Shown here one piece after another: positions 22,291 to 33,137 of a stretch of DNA of 64,000 nucleotides. Each line of letters begins with the position of its first letter. Position 1 is the stretch's first letter. Location of the stretch: the NCBI GenBank assembly GCA_036674765.1, contig JARVKI010000014.1:62001-126000 (forward strand). Reading direction: 5' to 3'. A program made the translations under genes and the position numbers. The notes under the pieces are model-generated. The model worked only from the letters and a program-made list of their open reading frames with translations, was not told where the DNA came from and searched no databases. This DNA comes from Seiridium cupressi. Taxonomy: Eukaryota; Ascomycota; Sordariomycetes; Amphisphaeriales; Sporocadaceae.

Positions 22291-23965
22291 TACGTCCGGA
22301 CCATCACCAACACTCATCGTGAAGAAGAGAGTACGGAGCTTTTATTATGTAATATGAGAGAGTTGAAGCATATGCGCACACATGATGGATTAGGCATGTA
22401 CGCAGGCATATAGGTTGTACTTTACTGTGCCTAGATAACTCAAATATATCGATCTCCACTAAACGTCAGTTAGTAGCTCCTATTCAAAAAATTTCGGTGT
22501 TGTATATTTGACATGGTCTTCATCATGGCGATGCCTAGGGAAAAAGGTTCTACGGTGGTGGCATATCAACCACATATTTGACGTGCCTAATGATGTTTGT
22601 GCATACCAGCCTAGCTTGTCTGCATGGCATCGAGCGTCCAGAATACGAGGTTTTGGAGCTATAAAAGATTATAGGTACACGTATGGCAAATATAAGCTTC
22701 AGAATTGAGATATAAATATATTTTATGTGTTTGATAAGTGCAAATCATATTATCACTATTTCAAGAATGAATGTACTAATAAGGCAGCTGTCTGTCCTAC
22801 GGCAAACGCTCTTTTGAATTGCCCACATTAATCGTCTATGTGGGCGAACTCAGTCTCCGATCACCTGTCATTCTTTCTCGAGATAAATGGCCTTAGTATT
22901 CTCACACATAGCAATGGTTTCAACTTTGGATGTCTGTAGTACAACTAGGCTCTTACTGGAACAAACCAGGTTCTACGACAAAACGTGTACTCTGAAGCAT
23001 TCATGGTGTTCAGACCTCCCTGGTAATTCTCTAAACTTTAACTAGTCTTGATGTACATGATAACACGCCCATTATAACCAGTCTCCAGCAATCAGCAACA
23101 TACGGGTGCCCGGGCGACCCCAGCTACTTGATGACTGACCGTACAGTGAGAAACATTTTTATCAGAATAGGGGCTTCAGTAACCTGGATTATCGAGCTTC
23201 ACCACTACTATGTATAGATTAGCTACCTCCATCTGCCTTTGGCACCCTTCTTATACTTGATCAATCACTTAATTTACCTTATAACCTTCGTTCCATCTTA
23301 ATAATTTGGCCATGAGCCATACAAAGTACTTAGTATTACGTATAGCCTATTCCTCAACTGCGAGTGTAGCACACATTACAGGTCTGTGTTCTATCATTAT
23401 TACTTTATCTAAACATTCCTCACGAATTTGCTCAACATGTCGCCGCAGAAGAGGATTCAATCCCTCCACGCGGATAAGCCTAGGATATCGTGACGATGCC
23501 AAGGAGGGTAAGGTTACATAAGTGATTTCTCTGTAAATCTAAATTACTTGGGTCCTATAAGACATGAATGAGTTAGCCCGACGGATCTAATTGCGGTCCA
23601 TAATCCATTGAGAATATTTACCGTCGCATGCTTGGCCGCAATGACCCAGTCTGCGAACGGTGTAGGATGAGTTAGCGCTCAAATGCGTTGCGCGTTGGAC
23701 ATTTTGCACTAAATCCACAGCCTACACAGTACTAATGCCCGCCCCACCGCTGATTTCATACTGTGACTACACCACAATGCGTCATTATGCATCATTGGTG
23801 AAACGGCTGCCTGACGCCTCAGAAAACTGACACTGTCCATCGCGAGACTCAAAACAAACAAGCTACCGAACACCAGCCTACTCTGTCAAGCCCGTCTTCT
23901 GGAACGCTCGATCAGAGGTGCCGACTTAGCTAGCGACATTCTACTGCGAAATCACCGAGTACAAC
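22291..23965. other. intergenic, AT-rich, no gene seen
   Basis: Very few open frames and high A+T. The last about 100 bases form the promoter and leader of the MFS gene. Confidence 0.55.
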
Positions 23966-25624
23966 ATGGCCTCACACAACAACGTGATTGGCAATGAGGC
24001 CGATGAGACGTCACCCCTCCTTGGTCGTGAAGAATGGCAACCTGCAACTCGCAGCAATCCTGCATCACAGCAGCAACTCCAGAAGCCATGGCGTATTGCC
24101 CTTGTCCTTTGTCTCGGCATGTTTCTCGGGACGGTTTCCAGCGGCTATGCCATCTATCCGGAGATGCAGCTGTCAGAGGATGTTATGTGCAAGAAATACC
24201 ATCTGGGCAATCCGCAGACCAACGACACATTGCCACATGATAGTTTCCCAGGCCACTCGATAGGCTTTTGCGATGGGCCTGGTGTTACAGAACGTGTGTC
24301 GCACTTGCTTACGTTGAGAGGCGCGCTCACGGCTGTTGTCGGGATGCTGGTCGCTTACCCATTTGGCGTCTTGGCGGACAAGATCGGAAGGAGACCAGTG
24401 TATGCCCTCGCTGTTGCAGGGCAATCAGCGGATATCTTGTGGTCACTGATAGTGTATGCCGGTTGGAGAGTACTGCCGCTTGAACTTCTCCTGATCGCAC
24501 CAGTCTTCCAGCTGTTTGGTGGTGGGATGGCTGTGGGCATAGCGATGTTGTATGCGATCTTGTCGGACGTCATGCCGGCTCAGTCGCGGTAAGCTCTGGC
24601 AACACAATCATAGTATGGTTGAATACAGCTGATCAATGACCATAGTACAGCGTGGTTCTTCCTCCTCGCCGCCGCTGCAATGGTTGGTGTTCAAGTTTCA
24701 ATTTCCCTGCACTCAGAACTCACAGCACACTGGACGCCGTGGGGAGCCTTGGTCGTTTGCATCATTCTGGGACTTCTCAACGCATCACTGATGCTACTCA
24801 TTCCCGAGAGTTTGAAGTTGGATCCGACCGAGGAAGAGATACTGGCAGAACGCATCACAATTGCCGAGGCACGGGAGGCGTTCGTGAGGCGCACCGCGTT
24901 TCGAGAACACGTCTCCGAGGCTTGGAGCTCTCTTGGAGCCATAATCGACAATCGATCCATTGCTCTAATCCTGCTGATTTTAGTCGTTTTAGCAACCATG
25001 TATCAGGAACTGGTCCTTCTATACATATTCAACATATATAACCACGGCTTCGAGGATCGCCAGTTCCCTTTTACTGTTGCCTTTTCCATCTGCAACATCG
25101 CCTATCTCATCATGGTTGCCATATTCTTCCCCGTATTGACTTATATCCTGACGCCGTCGCGAAGTGGTCTCTCATACTTCCGCCGCGACCTATTACTCGC
25201 TCGTATTTCAGCCGCCTTCGTTCCGGTCGGATTTTTGCTTCTTGCGATGCCGAATCTGGCAGTTATCATCACGGGGCTTGCGATTTTTACACTCGGCGGC
25301 GGCCTCGGTCCCCTCTTACAGTCCCTACTCACTCATTATGTTGATTCTGGAAATATGGCGCGAGTCTTTGCACTTGTCGGTGCGTTGCGGACGGTCCAGT
25401 CGTTTGTCACGAACCCCTTCTTTTCGTGGCTCTCAAGGGAGTCGGCAAGTTTACCGGCTTTCTGGATTGGGTTGCCATTTCTTGTCCTGGCCGCTCTAGG
25501 CGTTGTTGTGGTTTCTGCAGTATGGCTGATTAAGGGCGAGGTGTTCGTGGAATGGATAGAGCGGGATAGGATCGATGAGGATACACACGTCTCAGATGAG
25601 GAAGCTGTTCTTCGGGGTGAGTGA
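23966..25624 (+). CDS. MFS transporter
   Basis: Two exons (23966-24588 and 24646-25624; GTAAGC donor, CCATAG acceptor) give a 533-residue protein, a usual length for the family. After a polar N-terminus with the ETSPLLG motif common in fungal MFS pumps, TM1 begins at about residue 45 (IALVLCLGMFLG). The loop between TM2 and TM3 carries the family signature as GVLADKIGRRPVY. A long central cytoplasmic loop contains ESLKLDPTEEEILAERI. Several strongly hydrophobic segments follow, and the acidic tail ends EEAVLRGE. A glycine-rich helix (LGGGLGPLLQ) lies in the second half. It is a plasma- or vacuolar-membrane proton-coupled transporter. The substrate cannot be told. It stands alone, with relics on both sides. 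Confidence 0.9.
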
Positions 25625-25702
25625 AGGGTAATACTAAAACTTTCAACTTTGGGGGAAATTTATGTATTGAAACAATTATAATCACAAAGATTGATGCCCA
25701 TC

Positions 25703-26260
25703 CTATGAAATCCAATCCTCTTTTTCGTAGCCACTCTCCTTGGCCCCTCCAAACGGCGCTTCTGGAGCACTGATCTTGCCACTATCTACACTAACCATAC
25801 CCACCTGCATCGCTTGTGCAACCCGCATGATGCGACTGACGTCACGAGAAAATAAGTAGCCTGCAATTCCAAACTCGATATGGTTCGACGGGCAAATTGC
25901 ATCTCCCATGTCCAACTCCAACACGGGTGCCGTGGCCCGACAGGCTTATCTTTGCGTACCAGCATATCCTGGGTCACGCCGGAGAGAACAGTGGGTTCAA
26001 AGAAGCCTGCATTTTGAGATTCGTCGCCACCAACGGTAACCTTCGCTCCTTTCTGATTCGCATCGGCTACATTCTGAGCAACCTTCAGGATAGCGGCTTT
26101 GTGTACTAGTGGTCCCTGAGGTGTAGAACTGTCGGGGGCCCAGGACCCGTCCGGAGAGCAGCCACTTTGGCTACCAGCTTCGCAGTGAGAATGTCGACTA
26201 TGCCTTTTTGAACGTATGAACGATTCGCGCTGTCATACGAAGGCCTCAGTCAACGGGTAA
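25703..26260 (-). pseudogene. aldehyde dehydrogenase (succinate-semialdehyde type), C-terminal relic
   Basis: Minus-strand segments in order: ANRSYVQKGIVDILTAKLV, HKAAILKVAQNVADANQKG, GFFEPTVLSGVTQDM, then a frame change and FGIAGYLFSRDVSRIMRVAQ, VGMVSVDSGKISAPEAPFGG and AKESGYEKED. These match the C-terminal third of NAD(P)-dependent succinate-semialdehyde dehydrogenases, downstream of the catalytic Cys region, which is absent. At least one frameshift lies near 25925. The enzyme works in GABA degradation, and an APC permease of the GABA-permease type lies 3.3 kb away on the same strand. The link may be chance. Confidence 0.7.
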
Positions 26261-26426
26261 TGGTACATCGAACCAGAATTCAACAGTACGTAATAATCAG
26301 CGTCGGCATGCGTCGCTACGGCGGAGCCCGTATAGCGCCTGGGGCTGGCAATGGTAGAAGTTGTTTTACCAACAAATAACCTTTAGGAACCTTGCTGGTG
26401 GGTCATTGTTGTGCCTGTTCTTAGTT

Positions 26427-26506
26427 GGTCCAATGAACATTCGGTCCAATGAACATTCGGTCCAATGAACATTCGGTCCAATGAACATTCGGTCCAATGA
26501 ACATAC
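26427..26506. repeat. 16-bp minisatellite, five units
   Basis: GGTCCAATGAACATTC is repeated head-to-tail at 26427, 26443, 26459, 26475 and 26491. Four units are identical and the fifth differs by one base (CATAC). The unit is not a multiple of three, and all frames through it differ, so it is not a protein repeat. It lies between the ALDH relic and the membrane-protein relic. Confidence 0.95.
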
Positions 26507-26599
26507 GGTGCATGCGGTGTTTGGGGTGTTCTTGGCCTGCAGTCGACCCGATTCGTAGGGACAGCTTGTTCCAATCTTGTTGACTGGGATCATGTTTTT

Positions 26600-27900
26600 C
26601 TCTTTTGGTTCGTAGAAGCAATGCTGATGGATGCAGGTATGAACTCCGGCCAGGACCGATGCGGGGAAGACGATGCATGCACATCGATGGTTCCAGGATC
26701 CGAGTAAGCAGGATTCAAGCTATGGCACGTCACACAATCCTCGCGATACTACCAACAGACTTCCAGAGGATTACTGGTGCCACCTATGGCCATGTCTTCA
26801 TAGTCAGGTCCAAGGATCAGTCGATGAATCCTTCGTTTTCCGGCAAGGCGAGACGCTGGGAAAGCCCTCTGGCTTCAAACTTAACCCGCGAATCATCTGT
26901 AACGTGTACCTGGAACCCCAAACCTCCTCTCTCCTTTTTTCTTTATGGCTTGTGCGTGCCTACCCACCGAGAAAATCTAGCCAAATCAACATGTGGTATT
27001 TTGCAGGAATCCCGGGCGGTGGTGCCGGGCAACCATGCCTGGTTAACAACATATCACCTATTTTCTCGTATGTGCCAGTGCAAAGGTTTTGGAATGCCAA
27101 GCTTCCAGGTTACTGCACGGACTTCTATGCCTTACACTAGCCAGTACAGTCGTGTTACTCGTCTATGATGAAAATGCCATGGTATGTCGAGGCTGACACC
27201 ATACTACTGCAGTGTGCTCGCTACCTTCAACGTCATTAATGATATGATGCTACTCATATTTCCTCTTCCGACTCTATTCATGCTTAAGCTGCCTTTGAGA
27301 ATCAGAGTTATTTTCGCGTTAACATTTACCCGCGGATTTTTGTAATCCCGACAACAGACAGTTCTCTAACCTATGTCTATACTGACTCTCTATAGTGCAA
27401 CGATTGTATCAATGATGCGTTTCCACGCTTTGGTGATAAACCCATCAAGCGCGTTAGATCAGGAGCCAAGTACGTTTAGGACGTTTTCCATTTTTCTAGT
27501 TGCCAAACAGTCTTGCTAACCACTTTCCCTGTTAATGGTCCTCGGTGTCCAAGTTATCATCTGGTCAGGCATCGAAATGAATATGGTCATTGCATGTGGC
27601 TCTGTGGCGGTCGTAAGGCCGCTTTTTACACCCATTTTCCCTTCGCTAAACTTCAAGATGAACGGGTCTTCAGGGGCAAAACGACTCAACAGCCCTGCTC
27701 TATCTTCAGATTCAGTGGCAAACTCCCGGAACACGCTTAGTACCTTCAAGAAATATGGACGTGATTTGAGCATCTTGAACGAGCCAGTGGTGTCACGCGC
27801 CGATGTTCTGGTTGAGCCTCACGATATGGGCGATATGCGAGTACAGAACTCAGAGAGAGTTGATGTGGGACGTCGAGTATGGTCATTCCCTTTCTCGGAG
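26600..27900 (+). pseudogene. rhodopsin-domain (PTH11-like) membrane protein, decayed
   Basis: Plus-strand patches follow the order of the fungal integral-membrane 'rhodopsin domain' family. YVPVQRFWNAKLPGYC matches the Cys-containing loop, and VLATFNVINDMMLLIFPLPT and LFMLKLPLRIRVIFALTF match TM5 and the basic turn. After further frame changes come IIWSGIEMNMVIACGSVAV and RPLFTPIFPSL (TM7 and its end), followed by a polar cytoplasmic tail. The patches occupy at least two frames with stops between them (about 27140-27540). The N-terminal helices cannot be traced. An intact member would have seven membrane segments in the plasma membrane. Confidence 0.6.
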
Positions 27901-28219
27901 TTACGATCAATATCCTCTAGAAATGCACTTCATCAATCATCGTGCATCCCATCGGTCCCATCGGTCGTGAAACTGATCGCGGTTGTCGACGTGATCATTG
28001 CACGCGGTCTTATCTCGCCAGCGAGCTCGAAGTCCAGAGCCAGCCTAGTCCATTTCCCATGCTTACCGGACATACTTGATACTATGTCGGTTCCTCCAGG
28101 CGTAGAGTACCCCCAAAAGGCCGATCTACACAAAAATGTGTACAGGCCTCTGCCGAGAATTGCGCCGGGTACTGTTAACCCAGCTGCAATGAGCAGCGAG
28201 GCAGCCAGTTCTCAGCTCA

Positions 28220-29149
28220 GATAGTTTTCGATGGATTCAATGCAGCTTTGGCCCACAAAGACGTAGACAAGCTGGCGAGCTGCTTCTATGCGGAACAAGC
28301 ATTTTGGCGAGATATCGTCGCTCTCACTGGTCACTGACGGAGCTTCGCTAAACCCAAGGTCGTTGCGGCTGCTCTACTCCATACGATAGGGCTCCGGGGA
28401 ATTGCTGGCACTGTCGAATTCTCGGGCAATGCTCACTTTGCCGTCATGGGCCCAACAATGGTGTGTTACCGTACGCATTTTCACCATTATTGATGTCAAG
28501 GCTAACAGGCCTTTGCCAACGTGGAGATGTTCATCGATTGGAGAAACAGTTTCCAGACAAACTCGCCTGCCCTCGGCTGTTCGGGCAAGCTATTTCTCTT
28601 GCCGGTGAAGTCAGAGGGCAACGGACCTGTGCTGCGGAAAATTTGGGTTCTGTCCACATGGATTGAGACCCTGTCAGAACAAACGGAAGATGAGACAGTC
28701 CTCTCTTCCCCCAATAAAAGTCTCGTAGCCAATACGGTCAACAATGATGCTTTTATGGCTGGAGCCGGAAGCTTGTGAGTAGTGGATTCCGTTCCTTGTT
28801 ACTTGAGCTTGAAGTAACTCTCGCATTCTCTAGTGGTCTGGACGTAGCTGCCCATCTCAAAGCTTTGGGCGTAGACAGTATAGTAGTCGATCGAAATGAG
28901 CATATTGGCGACAATTGGACTCGTCGGTATGACTGTCTCGAATTTCACGTCCCAATCTCTAACGGCAAAATGCCATACACTTGTGAGTTACCTCAGACCT
29001 GGATACCGGAATGCACGAATCCTGGCGGAGCAGGAAGTCGAATGCGTTATACCAGATTTCCACTATGGAACAAGCGCCTAGAAAACTTTTATCAGTCTGT
29101 TGCGGTAACCGGCTCAGAAAATACGTGTCAAGATAGACGAAGGTTATGA
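28220..29149 (+). pseudogene. flavin-containing monooxygenase, truncated and interrupted
   Basis: Plus strand. VFDGFNAALAHKDVDKLASC and FYAEQAFWRDIVALTGH match the N-terminal extra domain of fungal FMO-like proteins. They are followed at once by TGA (about 28336) and then KPKVVAAALLHT and AGTVEFSGNAHFAVMGP. SGKLFLLPVKSEGNG and VLRKIWVLSTWIETL follow in another frame. A GTGAGT...CTCTAG intron joins AGAGS to GLDVAAHLKALGVDSIVVDR and IGDNWTRRYDCLEFHVP (FAD/NADP-binding core). The frame stops at 29149, and the larger C-terminal part of the enzyme is missing. The first dinucleotide-binding glycine motif is partly altered (GAGSxGLD). Confidence 0.65.
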
Positions 29150-29479
29150 GGGGTGAATTAATTGACTAGTTGGTTGAGTATCAGAGAGAGAAGTAGAAGG
29201 AGATAATCTAGTATATTTACATGTGTGTGTGGCTGGGAAGCCCGAAAAGAGGGTGGCTGGGCCACCTGTTTCAACAATACGGCCTTCGATATCACACAAC
29301 AGAAACAGTGCCCGTTGCTCCCCACCATGTAAGGCTCCGGGCATATCGTCGATGGTGGGGTCTGGACCGCCAAAAAAGGCACCTGAACCGCGATAGACGC
29401 ATCCTGAGTAAAGTTGAGCTGCATCGACTGGATTCAGTCATCACTCAGTTTCGTCAGTGATGCTACCATTCGTAGCGCT
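29150..29479. other. intergenic, no gene seen
   Basis: Short spacer between the truncated monooxygenase and the 3' end of the permease. Nothing else seen. Confidence 0.5.
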
Positions 29480-31190
29480 TTAGGTATTGGGCAACCTAAA
29501 GCGCCTCCGTCCCGTGATACACCAATCTAGGCCTGCAGCTAACATAACAGCAAGCACGAGGGGGCCAGCATAGTTCATATTCGCAGAACTGACTGGAAGA
29601 ACAGTAGGAAGCGCCGCAAAACTCAAAACATACAAGATGTATGCAACTGCCAAGGAGTTTACCAAGATACCTGCGTGACGAAGGTGGAACGGACCAAGCT
29701 CTGGGATTCGTCCACGGAGTTTGAGAACCATCAGGAATGCTATCGGAATACCGTAAGAGATGTATAATGCGATGAGCGGGATAGAAATCATTGCATTAAA
29801 CGCCGTCGTGCTGCCAATGGAAATCATGGAAAGAATGAAACAGACACAGATGACGAGGACGAGAGCACGCAAGGGTTGATTAAAGCGACGGGATACCTTC
29901 AGACTAGGGTAAGTAAGACATCCTAACAACAATAACAGTACGCTTTGCCTGGGCTATGCAAGTTGCGCAAGGAGTTCACTTACGTGAGAGATGTACCTCG
30001 AGAATGGCAACCCTTCGTTCTCGCTAAAGGCCCAAGTGAGTCTCGCTGATGATGCGAAGATATTGGTAAGAGAGACATATATGATGAATGTGTGGCACAT
30101 GATCAAAAGTGTGGTCGCCTCCTTCGATCCCGTGGCACTCATGTATACACCAATCAGGGCCACCCCTAGCGGCGCTTGAGCTAAAGCGTCCACGTCTCCC
30201 AGATAGTATGCCGCGACAACCAGCCAAATAAACATCATAACGCAGTTCATCACGACCGAGAATACCATGGCAGCGGGCACATTGCGCTTAGCATCTCTAA
30301 CCTCTGTGCTCATGTGAATCACACCATCGAATGACGTGGTCGGGAATGCAAGCGGCAGAATACCGATTCCAAACGTGACACCCGGCTGATTCCATCCACT
30401 TACACCTGTAGTCAGATTTGCCCACACGGCAGAATGACTACTCCTCGTGCCTAGGGCGCCCAGGACACCAAGACTCGCGATCCAGAAGACACCGTGACCG
30501 ATAGCACCAATCCACTCCATGGGGACGATGATGCGCTTTAACCACAAATTAGCCACGAGAGGTGGGACGCAAAAGGCACACATGACAAGTGCATTTTGCC
30601 AGGGTGCGACCTCCAAGTCCGGATACCAGAGAATGATGACGGCCAGGAGGCTCTGGGCCAGATACGCCAGACTAGCCGCGGTACTTGTCATCCAGGCGAA
30701 GACGGTGATCCAGCCCTGAAACAGGCCCCAGAAGCGCGGGGCAAAAGGCGCAAATGCCGCAGACCAGCGGTACTGTGCACCCACAACTGGATCGGCCGAA
30801 GCCATTTCGGCCAGCGAGAGCGCGATCAGGATGGACCCGACGCTGGTGACTAGCCCGCCATATACAAGCGAGGCGGGACCACCGTTCAGGAGGTTGAGTT
30901 GGAGCGAGAGGCCGACGGCCTCCCAGCAGGCTTGCAAGGTGAAGCCAAAGTAGAGGATGGGGAGATAGGATATATAGCTCTGGAAACGATCAGTCAAGAC
31001 TTGAAAGGGGGCCAAACACCTTTAAGATGGGCTTTTTATGGTGGATTGCTGGATCTCGTACCTCGACTAAACCCCCGCTTGAGTTACTCCTCAGCTCGGA
31101 ATCGAGCGCGGTACATTGCTTTTCGAAGCCATGATATGGAGATAATGTTGCTTGATCCTTACTCCGCTCAATGTACCCCTCTTGAGTCAT
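29480..31190 (-). CDS. APC-superfamily amine/amino-acid permease (GABA-permease type)
   Basis: Minus strand. The ATG at 31190 starts a 57-codon exon (31190-31020). A 40-bp intron (GTGTTT...TTTCCAG) leads to the main exon from 30979. Residues after the junction carry the family pattern: WEAVGLSLQLNLLNGGPASL (TM1), LAEMASADPVVGAQYRW (conserved EM.S..P..GGQY-type motif), FAWMTSTAASLAYLAQSL, FDGVIHMSTEVRDAKRNVP, then RLTWAFSENEGLPFS. The last exon (about 29930-29480) holds the remaining hydrophobic helices and ends RRFRLPNT. Joining the last two exons is a problem: the obvious donor (CAC/GTAAGT) and acceptor (TTGTTAG) give a stop soon after. Only a weak GTACAT donor with a later CCTAG acceptor keeps the frame. 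It is either a short form or a one-base frameshift. The predicted role is plasma- or vacuolar-membrane uptake of GABA, choline or amino acids. Confidence 0.75.
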
Positions 31191-33137
31191 CTTGAGAAGT
31201 GACTCGTGTCCGTTCTGTCAAATGCGTTGCGGCGAATCTTAGGATTGAGTATGCCCTTTGGTGGGCAAATGTTCGGTATGTATTATTCGGCACAGTCTCA
31301 TTCTGCTGATCTACTACCGATAAAGGACGTTCGCCACCTATTGCCTCTTGTGGTTTTGCATAAGCATGTAGCGTACCATTTACTGATAATGGGTGCATGT
31401 GTGTCATGCAATAATGCATACTTGGACGCATGTTTCGGAAAGTGGCTCGGCGCCCCACCTTTTCCATCATGAGACGGTTGAACAGCTTCGTAAGGAACAG
31501 TCATACGCAGGAGGCATAAGCCGACCCACATAATCTGTTTAGTAACCTTCATGTCTACACACGACAGATATATTACGACCTAATTGGATCGGATAGGAAT
31601 CAATTCTCGGTTCCTACGAACTGTTTACGGTTGAGAGCCGTTAGGCTTGAAGAAATTTCGCAGTATCCTGAGGGATGCAATGGATCCTGTCTTGGGGATG
31701 GCGATAGAGCGTTTATAGGTGCCGATGTATGATATTTGTGCCTCTATAATTAATATCTAGCCAGTTTAATGGTTCTCGATCTCGATCTCAATCGGAAACT
31801 CGTAGTCCTCGAGTGGTATGCCAATCTCCCGTGCTCCGAACTAATCAGCTCCAACTCTGATGAGGCATCGAGCCTGCTTTCATTCCAGACCACTCTGGTA
31901 AGTGGTTCTGCGAAAATACAGTAGCCTATAATGTGCTGATAGGACCCATAAGACCCCCTCCCCACGATACAGCCTTCTTTTCTTTTTTCCCCTGCCCCAA
32001 GAGAGCTCGTCCAACTGGTACACTGGAACCCATAAAATGTCAGCAGGGCTTATTTCCTTTTTTTCAATCTTCAGCCTTGATGCAGAGTGTTCCTGGACTC
32101 CGTACACCCGCGTGCAAATACCAGATTTATACTAGCAAAGGTGGGTCTGCGCGACATTCAGATGGAAAAAGGATCTAGGTGTGGAAGGTGCGACAGCGAC
32201 CTTGCGATTACATGCAAATTGACCGAAAACCTTTTGTGGCTGTCCATGACGTTTAAGTTTGATATAAGCTTTTCAACCTAAAGGTCATCAAGAATACCTT
32301 AGGTGTATGAAGGAAGGATTCCTTGATCTAGCAGGGATACAGTCGAGACTACTCGACCCTCATTCCGAGCCTTTTTGATACAGAAGACAATTCGTTTGAA
32401 TATGACGGCGCGCGTATGGTTGGACCATCTCATGGGACAAGAAGTTCCTTCACTGTGAACGGAAAAGTCGTCAAAGGCTTCCTAGTACAGAGGATGTTCA
32501 TGCGCACTACTTTTGAGCGACTCGAGGGCGACATGCATCTGAACGCGTTTCGCATTCACACCAACTAGAGCACTGATTTGATGACAAGAACATCATCACA
32601 GTTACCCCCAGCTTGAGAAATTATTGACTTTTACTCTAGGGGCAGCTGGATGTGAGTTAAACAATAGTCAACCCTGTACTATGGTTACATATGGCAATGC
32701 CTGGAAAGGGATGCAGATGAACGATCGCTCCGGACGCCGCGTCAAAAACGGTTTGCATACACAGCGACGTAAATTTCAAGAGCAAAACGGAAAACCGTGG
32801 GGTTGGAAACGTATCATTCATTCTCTATGCGTTCAACTACATGTAGGCTAAGGCTGCAGGGTGTGGGTTGCTAAACGGAGACTGCAGTGTGTATCCAGTC
32901 GATCTCGCTCTGTGAGTAGCACTGCAGGAGAAATTGCATAACTCCATCCTACTTAGCGTAGCATTCGGCAGGTTGTAGTGGGCACGAAAGATAAGGCGAA
33001 CTCAGATTGTATACGCGATGATCCCCCGCATTCCAGAACCTGGATTCGAGGACGAGCTAACTCTCTGAAAAACAGCAAGATTCAATCGCCATCTAAAAAG
33101 CAGCAATTTCTCATCTCGAAACCTGATGCTGCTCATA
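31191..33137. other. intergenic with one exon-like open stretch
   Basis: The plus frame 32368-32568 is open for 67 codons without a start (FEYDGARMVGPSHGTRSSF, then VKGFLVQRMFMRTTFERL) and ends in TAG. It looks like an exon of a lost gene that I cannot name. The rest is AT-rich without supportable genes. The promoter of the P450 lies at the right end. Confidence 0.4.

Noticed and set aside
27535..28224. 229-codon plus frame as a single intact gene
   Set aside because: Only its first third matches the rhodopsin-domain family C-terminus; the rest is tail or noise and upstream helices are in other frames.
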